A DNA stretch of 24,308 bases from JBFEYJ01 sp041546305 (GTDB taxonomy: Bacteria > Pseudomonadota > Gammaproteobacteria > Thiohalomonadales > Thiohalomonadaceae): NCBI GenBank assembly GCA_041546305.1, contig JBFEWO010000026.1, positions 1-24,308 of the forward strand, in the 5' to 3' direction. The notes under the pieces are model-generated. The model had not been told where the DNA came from. It was given only the letters and a program-made list of their open reading frames with translations, and ran no database searches. Shown here piece by piece: positions 1 to 7,900 of the stretch (position 1 is the first letter of the stretch; every line of letters begins with the position of its first letter). Both the position numbers and the translations under genes were made by a program.

Positions 1-119
1 ATTTTTCCATCTTTTACCAGAACACAACCAACTGGAGGATTAGGGCTACACTTGCCAAGAGCCTTCCTTCCCTCCGCGATCGCATCTCTCATGAACTTTT
101 CAGCTTGGTCGTTGTTCAT
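1..119 (-). CDS. RibD/cytidine-deaminase-like protein, N-terminal part only (cut by window edge)
   Basis: The reverse strand opens with ATG at 119 and stays open for 39 codons to the window edge. The peptide begins MNNDQAEKFMRDAIAEGRKA and then has PNPPVGCVLVKDGK. A leading amphipathic helix followed by PNPxVGCVLV is the hallmark of the N-terminus of the RibD/CDA-type zinc deaminase fold. In RibD this enzyme deaminates a pyrimidine intermediate of riboflavin synthesis, but cassette-borne relatives may act on other substrates. The catalytic HAE and PCxxC zinc motifs would lie outside the window, so activity cannot be judged. The start codon lies about 10 nt downstream of the attC core site, as is usual for the first gene of an integron cassette. 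No clear Shine-Dalgarno is present. Family call fairly sure, function open. Confidence 0.62.
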   Translation of the reverse strand, partial: MNNDQAEKFMRDAIAEGRKALGKCSPNPPVGCVLVKDGK

Positions 120-129
120 TTGTTTTGCA

Positions 130-203
130 GCTAACGCTTAAATAACCGGCGCAAGGTACGAGCGTCCGGCGCCGTAGGCGCATAGTTTATTGGCTTGTTA
201 TGC
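130..203 (-). repeat. attC-like integron recombination site
   Basis: On the minus strand the site runs from GCATAAC (R''-like, 203-197) to GCGTTAGC (R'-like, ending at 130). The two ends are imperfect inverted repeats. TAAC pairs with GTTA, an extrahelical AA follows on one side, and AAGCCAATAAAC faces GGTTATTTAAGC. The centre contains GC-rich stems (GCGCC-TAC-GGCGC and a further GCGCC). The stop codon (TAA) of the upstream GFA gene lies within the R'' box and the next gene starts about 10 nt past the R' box, which is the standard cassette arrangement. The core boxes deviate slightly from RYYYAAC/GTTRRRY, as many chromosomal attC sites do. Length 74 bp is within the usual attC range. Confidence 0.72.
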
Positions 204-605
204 ATATACTGGAAAGAACCCATCATGCTGAGTTGCATTGCCACATATTTCATCCCACTCCGCTTTATTTGCAACGAAGATATGGTTTTCTATTTTCGCG
301 CCTCCAAGCGTTTCAAATGCTCCGGCAGGAACCCAATACTTATCACCAGCTCTGAAGATGTTGGGTACAGTGGCCCCGCATGTTGAGCAAAATGAAACGC
401 TATATCCATTTTCTTTCTTGAAATTACTAACGTTCCTTTCGCCCTGTAGCCAATTGAATTGCGCCAATCCCACAAAAAAACCAGTCTGAGACGATGAGCC
501 AGATTGTTTCTGGCAGATAGTGCAGTGACATTGATAAAGTTTTTCAACTTTGCCTGTTACTTCATATGTGACATCACCGCAAACACAAGATCCTTTCATT
601 TTCAT
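198..605 (-). CDS. GFA/CENP-V family zinc-binding protein (integron cassette gene)
   Basis: A 135-aa protein with the full cysteine pattern of the GFA (glutathione-dependent formaldehyde-activating enzyme-like)/CENP-V fold: CVC at residues 7-9, CHCTIC at 26-31 and CSTC at 73-76, which bind structural and catalytic-type zinc. Family members have been linked to formaldehyde-glutathione chemistry, but most small ones, like this, have no demonstrated substrate, so only the fold is claimed. The ATG at 605 is preceded by AAGGAAG at good spacing; a second in-frame ATG is two codons later. The gene fills its cassette: the upstream core site GTTATGC is 14 nt before the start and the stop codon is embedded in the attC. 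The stretch is visibly more AT-rich than the genes beyond 1.7 kb, consistent with acquisition as a cassette. Promoter, if any, must lie in 626-788. Confidence 0.85.
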   Translation of the reverse strand: MKMKGSCVCGDVTYEVTGKVEKLYQCHCTICQKQSGSSSQTGFFVGLAQFNWLQGERNVSNFKKENGYSVSFCSTCGATVPNIFRAGDKYWVPAGAFETLGGAKIENHIFVANKAEWDEICGNATQHDGFFPVYA

Positions 606-618
606 GGCTTCCTTTTAT

Positions 619-625
619 GCATAAC
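619..625 (-). other. isolated integron core site (GTTATGC) at the upstream end of the GFA cassette
   Basis: The minus strand reads GTTATGC immediately before the GFA leader, marking where the cassette begins. It would be the crossover site shared with either attI or the attC of a preceding cassette. I could not pair it with an inverted partner in the 160 bp upstream (the candidate ATATAACGCC near 775-766 does not extend into complementary L boxes), so no second attC is claimed. A 7-mer alone is weak evidence; its position is what makes it believable. Confidence 0.4.
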
Positions 626-788
626 TATATATATGTTTCATGTTCGACGTGTTGTTTTACGTCATATTTGTCGTATATCAGCCTACCCTGTTTCTAAACT
701 ACAGAATTATAAAGCAATAACTATTTATCTTGTTCAGTATTACGGCCTGTTGGGATCTCGCAAAGGCGTTATATCGCATGGATTCCTT
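626..788. other. AT-rich intergenic region, no gene seen
   Basis: About 160 bp with no plausible coding frame. It holds an AT run (TATATATA near 626-633) just upstream of the GFA cassette that could belong to a promoter or an attI-like region, but no convincing -35/-10 pair was found. It separates the cassette part from the membrane-protein pair. Confidence 0.4.
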
Positions 789-1025
789 TTATTGTTCTTG
801 CTCGAGCTTCGCGATTTCTTCGGTTTTCTCTTCCTTGCCGAAATAGTAACCGACAATCGCGCCAACGATTCCAGAAGTAACAGCGGAAAACTCCTTCATT
901 AAACCAACCCATTCCTCAACATTATTGTCCAGTCCGCCTAAAACCAGCATCATCACCAATGATAGTATCCAGGTGGTAACAACAATAATTGCAATGCGAC
1001 TACGTGTTTTTTGCTTTGTGCTCAT
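789..1025 (-). CDS. small two-helix inner-membrane protein, unknown function
   Basis: A 78-aa protein I do not recognise. It has a basic N-terminus (KQKTRSR), a hydrophobic helix at about residues 10-31, a short acidic loop (LDNNVEEW) and a second, glycine-rich helix at about 47-64 (GIVGAIVGYYFG), then a charged tail ending in EKTEEIAKLEQEQ. By the positive-inside rule both ends would face the cytoplasm. Its ATG overlaps the stop codon of the upstream lipoprotein gene (ATGA, 4 nt), so the two are almost certainly co-transcribed and translationally coupled. The gene itself says nothing about function; a helper for the lipoprotein is a guess. Confidence 0.7.
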   Translation of the reverse strand: MSTKQKTRSRIAIIVVTTWILSLVMMLVLGGLDNNVEEWVGLMKEFSAVTSGIVGAIVGYYFGKEEKTEEIAKLEQEQ

Positions 1026-1477
1026 TGAAAAGATGCTCCCCGGCTAAGTAACAAAGAATCCAGCTTTCCCCGCAATTCCAGCATATACGCCTTATCACCC
1101 GGCAACTCCTCCCGAGGTATCCACTCTGAAGTGTCAAAAATACCGCGCTCCTCGATGTCCGCATTCATCGACAAAACATATCCCTCCTGTTTCTCGACGG
1201 GTTCGAGATGCAGTGTCACCGTCCATCTGTCTTTACGCCAGGGAAATATCCATAAAAGCGATCGCTCAAATTCAGGTGATATTGCCTTTACATACCCCTC
1301 TCCCACGTTAAGTTCTTCAATGAGATAGCTCTGTTCGGTCAGTCCATCTCTGACGAGAAGAATGGTTTCTGCCTTTGACAGGCCATTGAATGCTCTCGAA
1401 TCTTCGTGAGGGATGGTCGTGCAGCCGGACAACGCAGCAAGCAACAATAGGATAAAAAGGCAACGGATAACATTCAT
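1022..1477 (-). CDS. putative lipoprotein, unknown function
   Basis: The frame is open further upstream, but I choose ATG at 1477 because it begins a clear lipoprotein signal: MNVIRCLFILLLLAALSGC, lipobox LSGC with Cys19, preceded by an AGGGAAG-type Shine-Dalgarno. This gives 151 aa. The mature part has a short linker, then a mixed domain containing NGLSKAETILLVRDGLTEQS and a predicted beta-rich middle (DRWTVTLHLEPVEKQEGYVL). It ends with a helical segment. It resembles no family I can name with confidence. It overlaps the downstream two-helix membrane protein by 4 nt. Envelope location is well supported; role unknown. Confidence 0.72.
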   Translation of the reverse strand: MNVIRCLFILLLLAALSGCTTIPHEDSRAFNGLSKAETILLVRDGLTEQSYLIEELNVGEGYVKAISPEFERSLLWIFPWRKDRWTVTLHLEPVEKQEGYVLSMNADIEERGIFDTSEWIPREELPGDKAYMLELRGKLDSLLLSRGASFQ

Positions 1478-1745
1478 GCGGTGTACTTCCCTGTCAAAAT
1501 GGGCGTGATCGTTCCATCGAGGAGATGCTATAGCAAAGGCGTTGTCAGGCAAAGCCTCTCAAATTCCATTTTGAATTCATTTTATGGTTTATACGTTCGA
1601 CAAAGCCACGGTCAATACGGCTGTCAGGGGGGGTGTCGCGTCCGGGCACGAATCCGTCTATGGCTTTCCGGTTTGTTATGGAAAGGAAGTGTGCCATATC
1701 CGGAAGGGGGTGGCTATCACTCTGCCCTCCCCTCTGGGTGGTCCT
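1478..1745. other. intergenic region between the cyclase gene and the lipoprotein pair
   Basis: About 270 bp with open frames on the plus strand that look like chance (no family resemblance, no Shine-Dalgarno). It should contain the promoter of the lipoprotein pair and any terminator of the cyclase gene, but no strong hairpin with a T-run is visible. The 11-mer GCAAAGGCGTT at 1533-1543 recurs at 760-770, on the other side of the two-gene unit. Confidence 0.4.
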
Positions 1746-4616
1746 TCAGTTGACCTCGACCCGGTTTCGACCCGCTTGCTTGGCGCGATACAGCGCTTCA
1801 TCGGCACGGGCAAAAATGGCATCGGGAATGAGATCGGTCGGTTTGAACTGGGTTACCCCAATACTGATCGTGACATGGACTTCGCCCGCCTCTATTTTGG
1901 CTGGCGTTTCAGCGACGTAACTTCTCAGCTGTTCGGCAAACTCCCTCGCGCCCTCCTTGTCCGTTCCCGGCAATAACACAGCAAACTCCTCGCCGCCGAT
2001 ACGGCCGAACAGGTCGATACTCCGCAGGTGATGCTCGGCTGACGCGGTCAGATGTTTGAGCACCGCATCGCCAGCCGCATGGCCATAGGTGTCATTGACA
2101 CGCTTGAAGTAATCGATGTCCACCATGAGCAGCGATGCGGGTAAGTTGAATCGCTTAATGCGCGCCAACTCCTTGTCTAGCTGTTCAATAAAGCGGCGTC
2201 TGTTTGCCACACCGGTGAGGGAGTCTGTGGTGGCAAGGCGCCTCAGTTCCGCCTCCATCTCCTTTCGTTCGGTAATGTCGCTGTGCGTTCCTATCATACG
2301 AAGTGGCTTGCCATCTGTCGTACGACTCAACAGCATGCCGCGCGCCAGGACCCATTTCCAGCTGCCATCTCTGGCGCGGGTTCTGAATTCACAAACATAG
2401 AGGGATGCTTTACCGGCAAGGTAGTTGTCAATGGCCGACAGGCGCTTTTCCCGGTCCTCTGGATGCTGCCGCTCCAGCCAGTCATCGATATGGGTATAAG
2501 TCGCTGGTTCCCCGTCATAACCGAGAACTGTCATCTCCTGTTTGGACAGGTACAGTTCTCCGGTCTGGATGTTCCAGTCCCACACCCCATCCCCGGCCCC
2601 TTCCAGGGCAAACTTCCAACGTTCCTCACTCTGGTGCAAGGCTTCTTCGGCCTCCCGAATCTTGGTGATGTCCTGCACCGTGCCATGTGACAGTACCGGT
2701 ACGCCCTTTTCGTCATAGTGCGTTTCACCGTGTTCCCGTACATATTTGATACGCCCGTTGTTCAGGAGTAGCCGGTGTACGATGTCATAAGGGGTATGGT
2801 TTGCGACGGACTCCCTGTAAACCCGATCCACCCTCTCGCGATCCTCCGGGTGGATGGCATTGAGGAATAACTCATAGGAAGGTGAAAACATCTGCGGGTC
2901 AATTTCGAAGATGCGGAAGATTTCGTCCGACCAGGTCAGATGGTCTTTCTGCAGGTCGAGTACCCAGCTCCCCATCTTGGCGAGCCGCTGGGCTTCGTTG
3001 AGGTCATCGCGGCTGGCCGCAAGTGAGTCAGTGCGCTCGATGACCTGCGCCTCAACACGGGCGGTGTACCCGGTGCCAAGCAGCAGGAAAGCGCCGAGCA
3101 AGCCTGTACCCAGTAGCTCAACCACCAGGACAGTCCAGCTTTGCCTGCCTCGATGCTGTTTCAGATACGCTAAGGTGGGTTGTATCTGCAGCAGGTACTG
3201 CCGTGTTCCGAAGGTGAGGGACTGTGCAAACATCGTCCTCGGCCCTGACTCGTCCAGCTCCCCGTAAACCCGTTTCTGAGTGGCTTGATCCGTAAGCTGG
3301 AGATGAAATGAGGAGCGGTCCTGCGGCAAGAAGCTGTCGAGAAAGTCGCCGACCCTTAAGACTGTCAGCGCCACACCGGGAGCATTCCCGCCCTCGCTTA
3401 CTGTCAGTATCAGAAGAATTCCGGCATCTTGAGCACCCTCCTGCCCCAGCCGCAGCGGCGAGGTAGCAACCGGAACGCCAAGTGCCATTGTGGCAGACAG
3501 GGCGGAATGACGCTCGGTTGACGCGATGAGATCGAGTCCGACTGCTGTTTTATTGGTTTTGTTGGGCTCGACGTAGGTGACCGGATAGTAATAGGCGCGA
3601 CGGCCAGCTGGCTTGAGCTGGCCGGTTGTATCCAGTTCCCGTATTTGAAAACCAGGAAGACTGCGCTGTTGGTCTGCTTCAAAACTTGCCCGTTGCGCAT
3701 CCTCGATTCGCGGCGCCCACCCCACCGCGTGCACCATTGGAGAGCGCTTCAGCGACTTTTGGAGTACACGCCGAAATTCCTCACGCGTCACCGGCTTGGT
3801 CAGGTCGTGAGACAAAAAGCCGACAACCTCTTTCAACAGGGATTCCTGCTCCCCGAATTTCGCCTCGATCGTGTCCGCCAACTGTTGAGAGCGGCTCTGG
3901 AACTCGACCATCGCTTCTTCGTGTTCCCATTTGCTTGTCTGAACGAAGACAAACACTACGATACAGAATGCCAGCAGCATGGGTACGGCTACCGTCAAGA
4001 TTCTCCTTCGCCATAGCGAACGGGGTTCACCAACAAAGGTCAGGACGATAGGCAGCAGTACGATAACGCCCAGGGTGTCACCGATCCACCAGGTAAACCA
4101 GTTTGATGCGAAAGCTTCAACTTCCAGGGTATTCAGCGCCGTCAAACCAATGACCGAGATAGATGAACTGACCAGACAGATGGTGGGTGACAGGAACAGA
4201 ACAAGGCTCACATCCCTGACCGTGTCGAAAGGTGACGGATAACCGATGAATCGCCTTAGTGTCCACCCGCCAATGGCCGCCTGTAACATCGAAGCCAGTG
4301 CGATGAGGGCTGCCGCTGTCACGCTGGTGGCCGAGAACGGGTTTTCCGGGGAGTACCCTATCCATAGATCTAATAACGCTGAACCTAGCAAGATCCAGGG
4401 TAATGCACGACTGCCGCAGATATACACCGCAGCGACGGCAATACCTGCCAGTGGAAAGATTGGCGAGGCATAACCGGGTGGCACGGCCAGTATCAGCGAA
4501 AGCTTGCCTCCCACGATATAGGCCAGCGCCAGCAAAAGGCCGTTTCTTACATCGCAAAGTTTGAGTGGCTTCAGCCTGCACCTCTCGGTGTTGTTCTGTT
4601 TGTTGGTGCCTATCAA
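1746..4616 (-). CDS. membrane-bound diguanylate cyclase (MASE1-CHASE-PAS-PAS-GGEEF)
   Basis: A 956-aa sensor enzyme that should make c-di-GMP from two GTP at the inner membrane. Residues about 20-225 form a MASE1-like multi-helix membrane sensor. About 230-490 is a CHASE-like periplasmic domain, followed by a further helix near 500-520. PAS domains lie at about 545-655 (AQRLAKMGSWVLDLQ) and 665-785 (FALEGAGDGVWDWNIQTGEL), each ending in a PAC-like segment. The GGDEF domain is about 795-954. The active-site motif is GGEEF at 874-878, a catalytically competent variant. An intact inhibitory I-site RSID at 865-868 sits exactly five residues before it, predicting product feedback. The start is uncertain: the longest frame begins with TTG at 4616 without a Shine-Dalgarno, and a CTG after GAGAGGTGCAGG about 14 codons later is possible. 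It stands alone, so the signal it senses is unknown. Confidence 0.93.
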   Translation of the reverse strand: MIGTNKQNNTERCRLKPLKLCDVRNGLLLALAYIVGGKLSLILAVPPGYASPIFPLAGIAVAAVYICGSRALPWILLGSALLDLWIGYSPENPFSATSVTAAALIALASMLQAAIGGWTLRRFIGYPSPFDTVRDVSLVLFLSPTICLVSSSISVIGLTALNTLEVEAFASNWFTWWIGDTLGVIVLLPIVLTFVGEPRSLWRRRILTVAVPMLLAFCIVVFVFVQTSKWEHEEAMVEFQSRSQQLADTIEAKFGEQESLLKEVVGFLSHDLTKPVTREEFRRVLQKSLKRSPMVHAVGWAPRIEDAQRASFEADQQRSLPGFQIRELDTTGQLKPAGRRAYYYPVTYVEPNKTNKTAVGLDLIASTERHSALSATMALGVPVATSPLRLGQEGAQDAGILLILTVSEGGNAPGVALTVLRVGDFLDSFLPQDRSSFHLQLTDQATQKRVYGELDESGPRTMFAQSLTFGTRQYLLQIQPTLAYLKQHRGRQSWTVLVVELLGTGLLGAFLLLGTGYTARVEAQVIERTDSLAASRDDLNEAQRLAKMGSWVLDLQKDHLTWSDEIFRIFEIDPQMFSPSYELFLNAIHPEDRERVDRVYRESVANHTPYDIVHRLLLNNGRIKYVREHGETHYDEKGVPVLSHGTVQDITKIREAEEALHQSEERWKFALEGAGDGVWDWNIQTGELYLSKQEMTVLGYDGEPATYTHIDDWLERQHPEDREKRLSAIDNYLAGKASLYVCEFRTRARDGSWKWVLARGMLLSRTTDGKPLRMIGTHSDITERKEMEAELRRLATTDSLTGVANRRRFIEQLDKELARIKRFNLPASLLMVDIDYFKRVNDTYGHAAGDAVLKHLTASAEHHLRSIDLFGRIGGEEFAVLLPGTDKEGAREFAEQLRSYVAETPAKIEAGEVHVTISIGVTQFKPTDLIPDAIFARADEALYRAKQAGRNRVEVN

Positions 4617-4908
4617 TGGAGGAAAGGTTAGCTTATTAATGAATATATACCGGGTTGCAAAGATGCCATTGCGGAGAATGTGGCCATGTTTACCCGTTGT
4701 TCCCTGATGAAATAGTACAGCTCACACATTACCGCTAATTAACCCGGCATACCCGCTGCTCTTGCCTGGTGTCTATATCACTGAAATATAGGGCATCTAC
4801 CCCACCGCCTCTGTCTCTATACAGACTTACTGTTTCTTAATAAGTGTTTAACCACCGCCTTTAGCGTCTGTTTAAACAAATCAAGCGAATACGTTTCGGG
4901 GAATCATC
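4617..4908. promoter_or_regulatory. divergent control region with a 9-bp direct repeat
   Basis: This region lies between the divergent cyclase gene and the giant secreted-protein gene. CCACCGCCT occurs at 4802-4810 and again at 4852-4860, exactly 50 bp apart (close to five helical turns) and 49 bp before the start codon of the secreted protein. That spacing would suit a DNA-binding regulator, but no family is recognisable. No gene is seen here. A weak GGGGA Shine-Dalgarno precedes the ATG at 4909. Confidence 0.3.
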
Positions 4909-7900
4909 ATGGCTATAGCTGTTTGGAGACAGTGGGGAAAACGTTTGTGGGTTGTCGGCATCTCTTTAATGAGCACTTTTATTGTGCCCCAGGCGCATGC
5001 TCTCAACATTTCGGTAGTTGATGCCAACGGTGCACCAGTCAGTGGCTTTCGCTGGATGATTGAGGAGGATACCACTCATCCCGTGACGCCAGGAGTCACC
5101 GTGGCCGACTCCCTCTCGGTCGGTATCCATCGCAGCTATGCCCCTCTCGCTCTGGATAAGGGCGGACGACCGTCTACGGGCACCGCTGCCGGGGCAACGG
5201 CGACGGTGGACCTGCCCGTCTCCCAGCGTTATGTGGTCTCTGTTCTCCCGCTAAACGGCCACAGTAATGGCGGTGCCAACGTGACCGTTGGTCAGGAGAA
5301 CGTCACGGTTATCGTCAATCCATTGCCAATGCCAACGGCGCAGATATCGATCTTCGCTTTCCATGACATCCGGCCCCTCAACAACGTTCCGGATCTGCCC
5401 CAGGAGGAAGGGCTGCCCGGCTTTTCGGTGCTGTTGAGCGATGCGGCGGGAGCTATCAGTCAGGATGTGTTCGGCAATCCGCTGGGTACCAGCTATTCGC
5501 TGGATACCAATGGCAACCCGGTATTCGACGCTAACGGCGATCCGATTGCCGCCCAGCGCGGCAGCGGCACGATAAAGACCGATGCTAATGGCGATGCCCT
5601 GATTAAATACCTGGCGCCGGGTAAGTATGGTATTCAGCTGGTACCGCCCATCGGCCAGGGCTGGCAGCAGACCAATACCATTGAAGGCACGCGCACTATC
5701 GATACCTGGGTGCGGGCCGGAGAGCCGTCAGTGTTCGGAGAATTCGGGCCGCCCAATCGTCATGTCTTCTTTGGCTTTGTCCAACCCTTCAACAACCTGC
5801 CTGCCGGGGTGGCGGCTGGCAGCGTCAGCGGCAGGGTGGTCAATGCGCATAACTCTGCCCCACCCGATTTCACCTTCAATAACGGCCACCCCATTCCCGA
5901 TTGCTGGGTGGGGCTCAATGAGCTAGGCAGCCGCACCGCTGTGTATGCCACGCCGTGTAATCCTGACAGTAGCTTTACCATTAACGGCGTTCCGCCGGGC
6001 GACTACCAGGTGACTCTGTGGGACAGCCATCAGGATGTGATCTTCAACATCAACGGCCTGACCATGCCCGCCGATGGCAGCGATGTGGCGATGGGCGATC
6101 TGCCGGTGTTCCGCTGGTTCGGTACCCTGAAAAATACCGTTTTCTTCGATCGCAATGAAAACGGCTTTCGTGACTGCATCACACCCAGCTGCACGGATAA
6201 CAAGCTGGATGATGTACCGCTGGCCGGACAGAACATTAACCTGCGTTTTCGCGATGGCAGTATCTATCAGAGCCTGCCGACGGACATCAACGGCGAAGCC
6301 AACATGGAAGAGGTGTTCCCCTTCTTCAAGTTCCTTGTGGCGGAGGTCGATTTCGCCCGCCTGAAGGCAACCGGTGCCACGGTGATCACCGATGGCGGTG
6401 GCCCGGTACTTTCCGATCAGGGTTGGGACTACCCCTCCCGCGGTCGTCTCACCCCGCAGCCACAGTGCGACAATATCGATGCCAACGGTGCCTGTGTCGG
6501 GCCACAGATCAATCCCAATACCGGCAACAACTTGTCGCGGACGGTGACCGGTCCAGTGCTTACCATGGGCACCCAGACCTTCATTGGACTGACTAATGTC
6601 ATCGAGTGGGGCAAGAAACCCTACCGAAGAAAACAGCACGGGGGGATTTCCGGCATTGTCTACTACGCCACTACCCGCGCCGAGAATGATCCGCGTTATG
6701 CCGCAGGTGAGCCCTGGGAACCCGGGGTACCGAACGTTCAAGTCAGTCTCTACCATGACGACAACCGCGACGGGGTCATCGATGACATCAACGGTGACGG
6801 CGCTGTCACCTTGAGTGACGTGGACAACTATCCGTTCGGCTGGCGTTGGGGCACCCAGCCCATGGGCCCGGAGGATGTGGACCGTAATGGTAACGGGGTC
6901 TTCAACGGTGGCGATGCGATCGCCGCCGTCCGCACTGACAGCTGGGACCGCAATCTCCCCACGGGATGCCAGGCGCAACCCTTCACGGTAAACGGCATCC
7001 AGACCCAGGAGTGCTTCGAGGGGCTGCGGACCTTCAACCAGGTGCGCGATGCGGTGTTCGACGGCGGTTACGCCATCAGCCATTACCAACACGGCGGTAT
7101 CGATAGCGGCTCAAAGCTCTGGCCTCTGCCGCAGGGGGATTACATCGTGGCCTTCGATGCGCCTCCCGGCTACCGCCAAATCCACGAAGAGGACAAGAAC
7201 GTCGACTTCGGGGACAGGTATTCCCCCAATCCGCTGCTGTTGCCGCCGGTGTGTGTGGGCGATCCCCACACGGTGCCCGCCAGCCTCACCCTCTTCCCCG
7301 GGGTGGATGCCCCTTATGCGGGACAAACCCGCCCGGAGTGTAACCGCAAGCAGGTGTCGGTCATCAAGGGCAAGAATACCGCTGCGGATTTCTTCGTCTT
7401 CACCGAAGTGCCGAAGAGCGCCCGCGTGGTCGGTTTTCTGCTAAACGATTTTGCCAATGTTTTCGATCCCAACTCCCCTAGCTATGGCGAGAAGTTCGGC
7501 GTGCCGTGGTTGCCGGTGTCTATCCAGGATTTTGCCGGCAACGAGGTGGCACGCGTCTATACCGATGAGTGGGGCACCTATAATGCCCTGGTCCCCTCCA
7601 CCTATACGGTCAATCTGCCGACGCCGAGCGGGGTCTCGCCCAATATGCTCCGGGTCTGCCTCAACCATCCGGGCCCCATCGTCAATCCGCAGGATGCCTC
7701 GGTAATGATCACCGATCCGCGCTTCGATCCCGGGCTCTCCCAGCTCTGCTACACCTTCGATGCCTGGCCGGGCAAGACCACTTATGTGGACACGCCGATC
7801 CTGCCGGTGGTGGCCACCGCGGGACGCACCGACTATCCGCTCGATTGTGAATTTGCCGACGGCACGCCGGTGATTCATGCGGTGAGCGGTCCAGCCGGCG

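Noticed and set aside
626..788. Possible second attC (ATATAACGCC ... GTTATGC)
   Set aside because: The ends match core sites loosely, but the internal L boxes are not complementary, so no folded attC structure is supported.
504..902. 132-aa plus-strand frame over the AT-rich boundary
   Set aside because: It overlaps the GFA gene and the small membrane-protein gene on the other strand; the Phe/Tyr/Leu-rich translation is a product of AT-rich DNA.
1478..1976. Plus-strand frames of 90-130 aa overlapping the cyclase end
   Set aside because: No start signal, no domain, and the bulk lies antisense to the GGDEF coding region.
5923..7092. 389-aa antisense open frame inside the giant secreted-protein gene
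   Set aside because: It is a GC-rich shadow of a real gene with no family resemblance, no Shine-Dalgarno and no place in the terminator-bounded layout.
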